This document shows, in pieces, positions 1 to 6,917 of a stretch of 10,591 nt of DNA (positions are counted from its first letter, which is position 1; every line of letters begins with the position of its first letter). The translations under genes were made by a program, and so were the position numbers. The notes under the pieces were generated by a model. That model saw only the letters and a list, made by a program, of their open reading frames with translations. It was not told the origin of the DNA and made no database searches. This DNA is from an uncultured Bacteroidota bacterium (GTDB lineage: Bacteria > Bacteroidota > Bacteroidia > Chitinophagales > Chitinophagaceae), in contig CALLKA010000170.1 of the NCBI GenBank assembly GCA_938008665.1, positions 1 through 10,591 on the forward strand. Direction: 5' to 3'.

Positions 1-1
1 T

Positions 2-1330
2 TCTGTAGTGGGCGCTTTACTTATTATTCCTTCTGCAAACGCAAATTCATTTCCTGCTATTCTAGCTTCGTTTTTTGTAGTGGCACTTGGTTTTTCATTG
101 CAACAAACTGCTGCTCAACCTTTTGCCATTTCATTGGGTGATCCATCAACTGGTTCTCACCGTTTAAATTTAGGTGGAAGCATTAACTCACTCGGAACAA
201 CATTAGGTCCGATTATCGTGAGCTTCTTCTTATTTGGAACTGCAGACAGCAAAGCAGCCGTTGTTACTGTTACCAACATTAATATTTTATACATGATTGT
301 TGCTGGCGTGTTTGCTGCAGTTGCGCTCTTTTTTACTTTTTCTAATTTACCAGACGGTAAAAATGATGAGGCTTTTGAAAAAGCAAACAAAGCTTCATCT
401 AGTTTATTAATGATGACATTATTAATTGGTGCAATCATTGTTGTAGGCCAATTTACAGAAGTTCCAAAACTTACTTTATTACTTCTTTCTTTGGTAGCTG
501 TTGTAGGTATTTTATTTTACTCAAACAATAGTGCAATCAAAAACAATGATGGCTGGGGTGCCATGAAATACCCTCAATTAATTTATGGCATGATTGGCAT
601 ATTTGTATACGTAGGTGTTGAAGTAACCATTGACAATAATTTTGGTGCATTATTAAAGAATCCAGGTTATATCACTGAATTAGGATTAGATGAAAGTGAA
701 ATTTCAAAATACATTTCTTTGTATTGGGGTAGTTTAATGATTGGTCGTTGGACAGGTGCAGTGAGTGTATTTAACTTGAAAGGCACGATGAAAAAAATTA
801 TGATGATCGTTGTTCCATTTATTGCTTTTGCAGTAGTATTGGGCGTTAGTAAAATTTATGGCAACGATGTTTCTGATTTATATGGCTATGCAATATTTAT
901 TGCAATTGCAATCGCTACTTTCTTTTATGGACAGGAAAAACCAGTTAAAACCTTATTTGCCGTATCTATATTTGCAACAGCAGCCATGCTTGTAGGTGTA
1001 TTTACGAATGGCATTACTTCAGTGTATGCTTTCATGGCAGGTGGTTTGGCATGTTCTGTAATGTGGCCTTGTATTTTTTCATTAGGTGTTGGAGGATTAG
1101 GAAAGTATACAAGTCAAGGATCCGCCTTTTTAATTATGATGATATTAGGGGGTGCAATCATCCCGCCATTACAAGGCGTATTAGGAGATAATCCAAGCGT
1201 TGGAATGCACCAATCTTATATTTTAGCAGCAGTATGTTTTGCAATTTTAGCATTACTTGCCTTAAAATTAAAGAGTGTATTAAAAAAACAAGGACTTGAT
1301 TTTGATGCACAAGTAAGTGGAGGACATTAA
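2..1330 (+). CDS. Sugar:H+ symporter of the FucP/GluP major facilitator family, 5' end missing
   Basis: This is the C-terminal 442 residues of an inner-membrane sugar/proton symporter; the reading frame is open to the left window edge, so the true start lies outside. The stretch QPFAISLGDPSTGSHRLNLG, followed by NSLGTTLGP, is the FucP/GluP signature region (family members carry a similar NPF...LG...RLN...NSFG string). About twelve hydrophobic segments follow, including one with GGLACSVMWPCIFSLG near the C-terminus, typical of the last helices of this family. In E. coli FucP (438 residues) the signature lies around residue 120-160, so the complete protein here should be roughly 550 residues. 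The extra length appears as added hydrophobic segments around window codons 135-180 and 285-330. The ROK kinase starts 22 bases downstream, suggesting the imported sugar (glucose or galactose is plausible) is phosphorylated at once. The substrate cannot be read from sequence. Confidence 0.88.
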   Translation, partial: SVVGALLIIPSANANSFPAILASFFVVALGFSLQQTAAQPFAISLGDPSTGSHRLNLGGSINSLGTTLGPIIVSFFLFGTADSKAAVVTVTNINILYMIVAGVFAAVALFFTFSNLPDGKNDEAFEKANKASSSLLMMTLLIGAIIVVGQFTEVPKLTLLLLSLVAVVGILFYSNNSAIKNNDGWGAMKYPQLIYGMIGIFVYVGVEVTIDNNFGALLKNPGYITELGLDESEISKYISLYWGSLMIGRWTGAVSVFNLKGTMKKIMMIVVPFIAFAVVLGVSKIYGNDVSDLYGYAIFIAIAIATFFYGQEKPVKTLFAVSIFATAAMLVGVFTNGITSVYAFMAGGLACSVMWPCIFSLGVGGLGKYTSQGSAFLIMMILGGAIIPPLQGVLGDNPSVGMHQSYILAAVCFAILALLALKLKSVLKKQGLDFDAQVSGGH

Positions 1331-1352
1331 TTTAATATTATAAAATTATACA

Positions 1353-2306
1353 ATGGACGCTTTTGTAGTTGGAGTTGATATTGGAGGTACAGGTACCAAA
1401 TTTGGTATCGTTGATAATGTAGGCAATGTTTTATTTGCAAGTGAGATATCAACAAAAAAACACGAACAGGTGCATACTTTTATTGATGAGTTACATCAAG
1501 AATTGAGTGTACTCATTGAAAAAGTGGGCGGCGTTGGTCGCATTAAAGGTATTGGCGTTGGCGCTCCTAATGGGAATGTTTATACAGGCAATATTGAATA
1601 TGCACCTAACCTACCATGGAAAGGAATTATTCCTTTGGCACGTATGTTACAGGATAAATTTAAAATTCCAGTGCGATTGACCAATGACGCGAATGCTGCT
1701 GCTGTTGGCGAGATGATGTATGGCGCTGCGCAGGGCATGAAAGATTTTATCATGATCACTCTTGGAACAGGCGTAGGAAGTGGTATTGTTGCTAATGGAC
1801 AACTTATTTATGGACATGATGGCTTCGCTGGTGAATTAGGACATACCACGATCATTCCTGATGGACGATTACATCCAGGTACTGGCAAAAAAGGTTCTTT
1901 GGAAAGTTATGCATCCGCAACCGGTGTTGCACAATCCGCTATTGAAATACTTGAAAATACAGATCGTCCAAGTTTATTACGCGATATACCTAAAGGTGAA
2001 TTAAATTCAAAAGCAGTATTTGAAGCAGCGACCAAAGGAGATGAAGTTGCCAAAGATGTTTTTGCTTTTACTGGAAAAGTATTAGGCATGGCTTTGGCTA
2101 ATTTTGTGATGTTTTCAAGCCCTGAAGCAATTATATTATTTGGCGGCTTGACAAAAGCAGGTGATTTAATTTTAAAACCAACCCGTGAGCATTTGGAGGC
2201 AAATGTGATTGAGATATTCCAGAACAAAGTAAAAATCCTAATTAGTCATTTAAAAGAATCTGACGCGGCTATTTTAGGGGCGAGTGCTTTAATGTGGGAA
2301 CTATAG
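1353..2306 (+). CDS. ROK-family sugar kinase, probable glucokinase, without the zinc-binding cysteines
   Basis: This 317-residue cytosolic protein probably phosphorylates glucose or a related hexose with ATP. The N-terminal phosphate-binding loop is DIGGTGTKFG (residues 9-18). LTNDANAAAVGE holds the catalytic Asp112, and LGTGVGSG (137-144) is the second phosphate-binding loop. GELGH (160-164) supplies sugar-binding Glu161 and His164. ROK proteins normally follow this with CxCGxxGC, three cysteines that bind zinc together with that histidine. Here the segment at residues 171-184 is GRLHPGTGKKGSLE, so all three cysteine positions are replaced (Pro175, Thr177, Ser182), while sugar-binding Glu184 remains. 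Length is normal for the family. The ATG at 1353 is the first start in frame and gives the expected N-terminus. It is probably cotranscribed with the upstream sugar transporter and ends before a hairpin terminator. A regulator role is unlikely because there is no N-terminal helix-turn-helix. Confidence 0.9.
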   Translation: MDAFVVGVDIGGTGTKFGIVDNVGNVLFASEISTKKHEQVHTFIDELHQELSVLIEKVGGVGRIKGIGVGAPNGNVYTGNIEYAPNLPWKGIIPLARMLQDKFKIPVRLTNDANAAAVGEMMYGAAQGMKDFIMITLGTGVGSGIVANGQLIYGHDGFAGELGHTTIIPDGRLHPGTGKKGSLESYASATGVAQSAIEILENTDRPSLLRDIPKGELNSKAVFEAATKGDEVAKDVFAFTGKVLGMALANFVMFSSPEAIILFGGLTKAGDLILKPTREHLEANVIEIFQNKVKILISHLKESDAAILGASALMWEL

Positions 2307-2343
2307 TTTTATTTACTAAAATTATTTTTACTACCCCATCTAT

Positions 2344-2383
2344 AAAAAATGTCCCCCCGAGTGATCGGTGGGACATTTTTATT
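2344..2383. terminator. Bidirectional rho-independent terminator between the ROK kinase and lipA
   Basis: Bases 2345-2355 pair perfectly with 2370-2380 (outer arm AAAAATGTCCC). After a C/T mismatch (2356/2369) an inner CCGA/TCGG stem (2357-2360 with 2365-2368) closes on a GTGA tetraloop. An A-run on the left and a T-run on the right let the hairpin stop transcription from both sides, as expected between the convergent kinase and lipA genes. Confidence 0.9.
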
Positions 2384-2461
2384 TGAATAGTATTTTATTG
2401 TATATGTTTAAATTGGTCTTGCAGAAAACCGAATTGAAAATGATTTAATAAAATATTATAC

Positions 2462-3388
2462 CTATTTTATTAAAGCTTGTTCCTCCATCCATTTTGATTT
2501 ACCCCAACCTTGAATCACATGCTTTTCACTATGATAGGAGGAGCGAACCAATGGGCCACTTTCAACATAATCAAATCCAAGTTCATATCCAATTTGTCTT
2601 AACTCGGCAAATTCATCGGGATGCACAAAACGCTGCACAGGTAAATGCTTTTTGGTGGGCTGTAAATATTGACCCAATGTAAGTACATCGCAACCTACCT
2701 CAACCAAATCCTTCATCGTTTGAATGACTTCGGCTTTTTCTTCTCCAATACCTAACATCATTCCTGTTTTTGTTCGCATACCCCCGAGCTTCAAAGTTTC
2801 TAATACTTTTAAGCTTCTTCTATATTTTGCTTGCACCCGTACTTTTTGTGTATTTCTTTCCACCGTCTCCATATTATGACTTACCACTTCAGGAGCCGCA
2901 TCAATAATTCTTTGTATTTGATCAGGGATACCTCTAAAATCTGGGATTAATGTTTCCAATGTAGTTTCAGGAGACAAAGTTTTAATGGCCTTAATAGTAT
3001 TAAACCATATAATAGAACCGCCATCAGGTAATTCATCTCTATCTACACTTGTTAATACCGCATGCTTTACTTTCATCAATAAAATGGCTTCCGCTACACG
3101 TTGCGGCTCATCCCATTCCACAGGTTTAGGACGACCTGTAGCCACTGCACAAAACTGGCAGCTTCTTGTACAAATATTGCCTAGTATCATAAAAGTGGCC
3201 GTGCCCTCGCCCCAGCACTCCCCCATATTCGGACAATTGCCGCTTTCACAAATAGTATGAAGTTTGTGCTTGTCAACCAATCCGCGCACATGTTTATAGC
3301 TTTCACCAATAGGCAGCTTCACCCTTAACCAATCTGGCTTTTTTATTCTTGTTTCCGCCTCCACATTTACGATGGGTAATTCTTGCAT
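2462..3388 (-). CDS. lipA: Lipoyl synthase (radical SAM, two 4Fe-4S clusters)
   Basis: Lipoyl synthase inserts two sulfur atoms into the octanoyl chain carried by 2-oxoacid dehydrogenase E2 subunits and the glycine cleavage H protein. With the start chosen here it has 308 residues. The auxiliary cluster motif is CESGNCPNMGEC (Cys47, Cys52, Cys58). The radical-SAM motif is CTRSCQFC (Cys73, Cys77, Cys80). The C-terminal RSSY (282-285) carries the serine that ligates the auxiliary cluster. The frame stays open upstream to an ATG at 3433, but that would add 15 residues (MTSLVFLWLIIAQRI) unlike LipA N-termini, and it lies upstream of a TAnnTTTG promoter element at 3413-3420. The ATG at 3388 is therefore the better start. 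No lipB is visible nearby. It is convergent with the ROK kinase and divergent from the membrane hydroxylase. Confidence 0.97.
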   Translation of the reverse strand: MQELPIVNVEAETRIKKPDWLRVKLPIGESYKHVRGLVDKHKLHTICESGNCPNMGECWGEGTATFMILGNICTRSCQFCAVATGRPKPVEWDEPQRVAEAILLMKVKHAVLTSVDRDELPDGGSIIWFNTIKAIKTLSPETTLETLIPDFRGIPDQIQRIIDAAPEVVSHNMETVERNTQKVRVQAKYRRSLKVLETLKLGGMRTKTGMMLGIGEEKAEVIQTMKDLVEVGCDVLTLGQYLQPTKKHLPVQRFVHPDEFAELRQIGYELGFDYVESGPLVRSSYHSEKHVIQGWGKSKWMEEQALIK

Positions 3389-3412
3389 AATTCGTTGCGC
3401 TATAATCAGCCA

Positions 3413-3420
3413 CAAAAATA
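3413..3420 (-). promoter_or_regulatory. lipA: Candidate -7 promoter element (TATTTTTG) for lipA
   Basis: Read on the minus strand this is TATTTTTG, a full match to the Bacteroidota -7 consensus TAnnTTTG, lying 24 bases upstream of the ATG at 3388. I see no good TTTG -33 element 19-21 bases further upstream, so the call rests on the -7 box and its position. It would place the transcript start downstream of the alternative ATG at 3433. Confidence 0.5.
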
Positions 3421-3566
3421 CAAGACTTGTCATTAATAACCCATAATTTATCTGCTATATTTAAAATTATAAAATATATAAAGCAGTCAAAAATCACAAA
3501 AATTAATTGCTATCTTCATAAGCCTTAAATAGGGCGTGTTTACTTAATTATTAAAATTGCAGATTT

Positions 3567-4838
3567 ATGGAAAAATATGGAAAAATTTTACTCTTTGCGA
3601 TGCCAATATTTTTCACTTTTATATTGCTTGAAAAGTTATATGGCTGGTATATAAAAAAAGAAAAAGTAAACAATATGGACACCGTAAGTAGCCTTACATC
3701 GGCGATTACGATGGTCACAAAAAATGTTTTAGGCTTAAGTATTACAATTATAAGTTACAGCTGGATTGAGGAGAAAATTGCTTTAACCCATATTACAACA
3801 ACTTGGTTGACTTATGTAATTGCATTCGTAGCGCTTGACTTTTCTCATTATTGGGTACACCGGATTGATCATGCAAATAACTTTTTCTGGAATAGCCACA
3901 TTGTTCATCACAGTAGTGAAGAATTCGATTTGGCCTGTGCTGTTCGCCAACCAATTTCATCTTTCGTGAAAATATTTTCCATCTTCATGATACCTGCTGC
4001 CTTATTGGGCATTTCGCCACTGGTGGTTGCAACGGTTACTCCTATTCAATTTTTTGCCCAATTTTGGTATCACACCAGATATATTAATCGTATGGGATTT
4101 TTAGAAAAAATAATCGTAACTCCTTCTCATCACCGAGTACATCATGCATTTAATAAAGAATATCTTGATAAAAATTTAGCGCAAATATTTATCATCTGGG
4201 ATAAAATGTTTGGCACATTTATGGAAGAGCGTGCTGATATTCCACCAGTGTATGGCATTACTCGCCCAATGAGAACATGGAATCCCATTCGAATTAATTT
4301 TATACATATGTGGTTATTGATAACGGATGCATGGCGTGCAAATAGCTTTGTTGATAAAATTAGGGTTTGGTCAAAGCCAACTGGCTGGCGCCCTGCAGAT
4401 GTTGCAGCAAAAAATCCGGTTTTCAAAATTGACGATGTCTATAATTTTGACAAGTATACCACCAGTCAAGACCCCATTTTTATATCATGGATTTGGATGC
4501 AATTAATTATTATTTTTATTGGTGTCGCTTTCATGTTAGGAAATATTGCAAATATTGGCTTCCCAAATATGTTTATATATGGTGCATTTGTATTTGTTTA
4601 TGTATATGCATTAACCGATCTAATGGATGGCAGTAAATATGCATTTGTTTGGGAAATAATGAAAACTGCGTTTGGATTAGGTATTATTTATTTTATGGGC
4701 GATTGGTTTGGCGCCAGTAAACATATTGGACAACTTAACATAATTCTAGTCATATATTTTATTCTTTCACTCGTGGTCACTATTCGATTAAACACAGGTA
4801 ATCAAACTATTGCACCTGCTAGAAATAGTATGATATAA
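3567..4838 (+). CDS. Membrane di-iron hydroxylase of the sterol desaturase/fatty acid hydroxylase superfamily, alkylglycerol monooxygenase-like
   Basis: This 423-residue integral membrane protein has the eight-histidine signature of the superfamily: HYWVH (94-98, with His102 following), HIVHH (111-115) and HRVHH (189-193), which bind a di-iron centre used for O2-dependent hydroxylation or desaturation. Hydrophobic segments lie near residues 7-25, 48-66, 80-92, 130-160, 300-320, 325-347 and 385-410. The string YLDKNLAQIFIIWDKMFGTF after the last histidine box, and a C-terminal membrane region of about 120 residues, resemble alkylglycerol monooxygenase (human AGMO is 445 residues) more than the shorter C4/C5 sterol oxidases. 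AGMO cleaves the ether bond of glyceryl ethers using tetrahydrobiopterin. That substrate is an inference here; a carotenoid, sterol or fatty-acid substrate is possible. It starts at ATG 3567, divergent from lipA, with 44 bases to the OsmC gene. Confidence 0.85.
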   Translation: MEKYGKILLFAMPIFFTFILLEKLYGWYIKKEKVNNMDTVSSLTSAITMVTKNVLGLSITIISYSWIEEKIALTHITTTWLTYVIAFVALDFSHYWVHRIDHANNFFWNSHIVHHSSEEFDLACAVRQPISSFVKIFSIFMIPAALLGISPLVVATVTPIQFFAQFWYHTRYINRMGFLEKIIVTPSHHRVHHAFNKEYLDKNLAQIFIIWDKMFGTFMEERADIPPVYGITRPMRTWNPIRINFIHMWLLITDAWRANSFVDKIRVWSKPTGWRPADVAAKNPVFKIDDVYNFDKYTTSQDPIFISWIWMQLIIIFIGVAFMLGNIANIGFPNMFIYGAFVFVYVYALTDLMDGSKYAFVWEIMKTAFGLGIIYFMGDWFGASKHIGQLNIILVIYFILSLVVTIRLNTGNQTIAPARNSMI

Positions 4839-4882
4839 TTTAATTTATATTTCAACGAATTACAAATTCTTTAATCCAACCC

Positions 4883-5290
4883 ATGACAGCAACAGTAACA
4901 TACGAATCTAATTTAAGAACTACCTGCCTTCATTTACAAAGTGGCTCAGCTATTGAAACCGACGCACCTACTGACAATAAAGGAAAGGGAGAACGATTCT
5001 CGCCCACCGACTTAATTGCAACAGGCTTAGGAGCTTGTATGATTACCACTATGGGGATTAAAGCCGAAACCATGAATATTGTACTAGATGGCGCAAAAGT
5101 GGAAGTAACCAAAGTGATGGTATCAGATCCACGTAGAATTGGAAAAATTATTGCACATGTGACGATGCCTGCTGGATTAAATGTAGACGAAAAAACAAAA
5201 GAAATTTTAGAGCGCGTTGCGCGCACCTGTCCTGTGGAAAGAAGCTTACACCCGGATGTTGTTTTAGATATTGCATTTAACTGGCAATAG
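4883..5290 (+). CDS. OsmC/Ohr-family thiol peroxidase-like protein
   Basis: This 135-residue cytosolic protein belongs to the OsmC family, which reduces organic hydroperoxides with a two-cysteine mechanism. The peroxidatic cysteine is Cys52 in TGLGACMITTM and the resolving one is Cys116 in ARTCPVERSL, both in their conserved surroundings. Glu37 and Arg38 in GERFSPTDL occupy the usual position of active-site helper residues. The pattern GERFSPTDLIATGLGACM is closer to the OsmC/YhfA branch than to Ohr proper, so the physiological substrate is unsure. ATG 4883 is the only sensible start. A weak promoter-like TATATTTC lies at 4846-4853 (seven of eight to TAnnTTTG), so the gene could be read from its own promoter or together with the hydroxylase upstream. 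A hairpin terminator follows. Confidence 0.9.
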   Translation: MTATVTYESNLRTTCLHLQSGSAIETDAPTDNKGKGERFSPTDLIATGLGACMITTMGIKAETMNIVLDGAKVEVTKVMVSDPRRIGKIIAHVTMPAGLNVDEKTKEILERVARTCPVERSLHPDVVLDIAFNWQ

Positions 5291-5330
5291 TACTGAAATT
5301 CCGATTTAAATTAAGAGAATCAATAATGAT

Positions 5331-5376
5331 GAAAAAAAATTAAGCAACTAGTTTACTTCTAGTTGCTTTATTTTTT
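5331..5376. terminator. Bidirectional terminator between the OsmC gene and maf
   Basis: AAGCAACTAG (5342-5351) pairs perfectly with CTAGTTGCTT (5359-5368) around a 7-base loop. An A-run precedes it and a T-run follows it, so it works for both convergent genes. The maf stop codon (5348-5350) lies inside the left arm. Confidence 0.88.
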
Positions 5377-5935
5377 GCAATAGTTTACTTACAGGCAAAC
5401 CCATGACATTATAAAAATCGCCTTCAATGCTATGTATGCCAACCACACCTATCCATTCCTGAATGGCATAGCCACCTGCCTTATCATAAGGTTTATAATT
5501 TTCAACATAGTATTCAATTTGCGCCAATGTCAATGTATTAAATGTGACCAATGTGGTTTCACTAAATGAATATTCCTTTCCTTGATAAAGTAAAACAACG
5601 CCAGTAATTACTTGATGTGTTTTCCCGGATAGTGCAGTTAAAGAGGCTATTGCTTCTTGCTTATTAGCAGGCTTACCTAATACATTGCCAGCTAATACAA
5701 CAATCGTATCCGCTGCAACTATGTTCTTATTCAAATGTTGTGGATAGGAAAGTATTATTTTTTCTTGCACTGCTTGCGCCTTATTCTTTGCAATATATAC
5801 TGGCACTTCATTTAAATCCATGGTCGTCGGGTAGGTTTCATCTGAATCGGAAACAATCACTTCAAATGCCAGATCCGCCCAGGTTAACAGCATTTGGCGA
5901 CGGGGAGATTGAGAAGCTAATATGAATGGTTCCAT
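5348..5935 (-). CDS. maf: Maf-family nucleotide pyrophosphatase (dTTP/UTP type)
   Basis: This 195-residue cytosolic protein hydrolyses non-canonical or excess nucleoside triphosphates to monophosphates; the family was first named for septum inhibition in Bacillus. The N-terminal ILASQSPRR motif (residues 5-13) forms the phosphate-binding loop. SDSDET (29-34), the lysine in NKAQAV (Lys52), AADTIV (with Asp76) and GKP (87-89) build the catalytic pocket. KPYDKAGGYAIQ (148-159) is the form seen in the YhdE subgroup, which prefers dTTP, UTP and modified pyrimidines, rather than the YceF (m7GTP) form. ATG 5935 gives a standard N-terminus. It is last in the minus-strand cluster, 31 bases after the prenyltransferase gene, and its stop codon sits inside the terminator hairpin. 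Confidence 0.94.
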   Translation of the reverse strand: MEPFILASQSPRRQMLLTWADLAFEVIVSDSDETYPTTMDLNEVPVYIAKNKAQAVQEKIILSYPQHLNKNIVAADTIVVLAGNVLGKPANKQEAIASLTALSGKTHQVITGVVLLYQGKEYSFSETTLVTFNTLTLAQIEYYVENYKPYDKAGGYAIQEWIGVVGIHSIEGDFYNVMGLPVSKLLQKIKQLEVN

Positions 5936-5966
5936 TTTATATATTCAATTTTGTAATAAGCCGAGA

Positions 5967-6902
5967 TTAATATAAAAAATAAAAAAACACCATCGAGAGT
6001 ACCCCTGCTAGCATTGCAATTTTAACCCAATTGCTAAGCGTATTAAAATCCTTACTAGTGAATGATTTATTTAGCTTGTATAACACCATCACCAAGGGTG
6101 AAATAATAAAGACAATACAATAAACAATACTTAACCACCAGCCAAATGGAACAACATATAATTGTATGATGGTTAATACTGCAATCACCACCACCAACCA
6201 CACAGCCAAATACACTTTGGTTGCCTTCAATCCCCAAACGATGGGTAATGTTCTGCATCCAAATTTCGCATCCCCTTCCATATCCTCAATATCTTTAAGC
6301 GCTTCTCTAATGATGGTTAATACAAAAGCAAAAGCCGCATACAATACCATTAATTTGAATAATCGCATATCAGTTGGAGTCGCATTGCGTGCATTGATTA
6401 GTTCCGTCATCGTGAACTTAGAAAAATATACCACCCCTATTACCCAGGCTGTTAAAATTGCAATCAACACATTGCCTATCAATAACTTTTTTTTAATATT
6501 GGTTGAATAAAACCACAACAATAAGATAGAAAGCAAGTTGGCTAAATGTATATGCCAATACTGTTGAAATGAAAATGCAATTAGTGTTAAATAAATTCCA
6601 GATAAACTAAAAAAGAAATGCCAAAAAATTACCCATCTTCTACTAATGATATTGCTTACAACCACCTTGTTGGGTTTATTCACCTGATCAATGTTAACAT
6701 CAAAATAATCATTAATTGCATAACCAGCGGCAGCGATGAAAACAGAAGCCAACTTAATTAAAAAAAAGGAGACAGGTGTATCAGTACTATTAATATGGTA
6801 TAAGGGATTATAAATACAATACTGAAACAAACATTGTGACAATATTATAAAAAATAAATTAGGCCATCTAACCAACCTTAAAAATGATACAAGTAATTTC
6901 AA
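5967..6902 (-). CDS. UbiA-superfamily prenyltransferase, geranylgeranylglycerol-phosphate geranylgeranyltransferase-like, TTG start
   Basis: This 311-residue membrane protein has about eight or nine hydrophobic helices and the two aspartate motifs of UbiA enzymes: NDYFDVNID (64-72), and DIEDMEGD (204-211) within an IREALKDIEDMEGDAKFG context. These bind Mg-prenyl diphosphate. Bacteroidota proteins of this type are commonly labelled digeranylgeranylglyceryl-phosphate synthase-like, meaning transfer of a prenyl group to a glycerol-phosphate ether lipid, but the acceptor has not been settled for most and a quinone acceptor cannot be excluded. The start appears to be TTG at 6902, giving MKLLVSFLRLVRWPN, which matches family N-termini. 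The in-frame codons back to the preceding stop (6918-6920) contain no ATG or GTG. The gap to the phosphatase gene is 15 bases and both genes share one frame, so translational coupling is likely. Confidence 0.88.
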   Translation of the reverse strand: MKLLVSFLRLVRWPNLFFIILSQCLFQYCIYNPLYHINSTDTPVSFFLIKLASVFIAAAGYAINDYFDVNIDQVNKPNKVVVSNIISRRWVIFWHFFFSLSGIYLTLIAFSFQQYWHIHLANLLSILLLWFYSTNIKKKLLIGNVLIAILTAWVIGVVYFSKFTMTELINARNATPTDMRLFKLMVLYAAFAFVLTIIREALKDIEDMEGDAKFGCRTLPIVWGLKATKVYLAVWLVVVIAVLTIIQLYVVPFGWWLSIVYCIVFIISPLVMVLYKLNKSFTSKDFNTLSNWVKIAMLAGVLSMVFFYFLY

Positions 6903-6917
6903 ATGAATTGAATTTAT

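Noticed and set aside
8..10. GTG at the left edge as the true start of the sugar transporter
   Set aside because: The frame stays open to base 2, and the residues there are the middle of a helix preceding the family signature, so the gene is simply cut by the window.
157..438. Minus-strand open frame of 93 codons inside the transporter gene
   Set aside because: It is antisense to a clear membrane protein, has no family features of its own, and is the shadow of the plus-strand coding sequence. The same holds for frames at 1907-2227, 4142-4426, 4930-5226 and 9789-10109 on the minus strand.
2985..3260. Plus-strand open frame of 91 codons opposite lipA
   Set aside because: The minus strand holds all LipA cluster and SAM motifs; this frame is a shadow.
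3456..3478. Inverted repeat TATATTT...AAATATA in the lipA/hydroxylase spacer
   Set aside because: Only A and T in 7-bp arms within very AT-rich DNA; expected by chance, with no terminator or operator features.
3511..3518. TATCTTCA as a promoter -7 element for the membrane hydroxylase
   Set aside because: Only six of eight positions fit TAnnTTTG, with no -33 partner; too weak to list.
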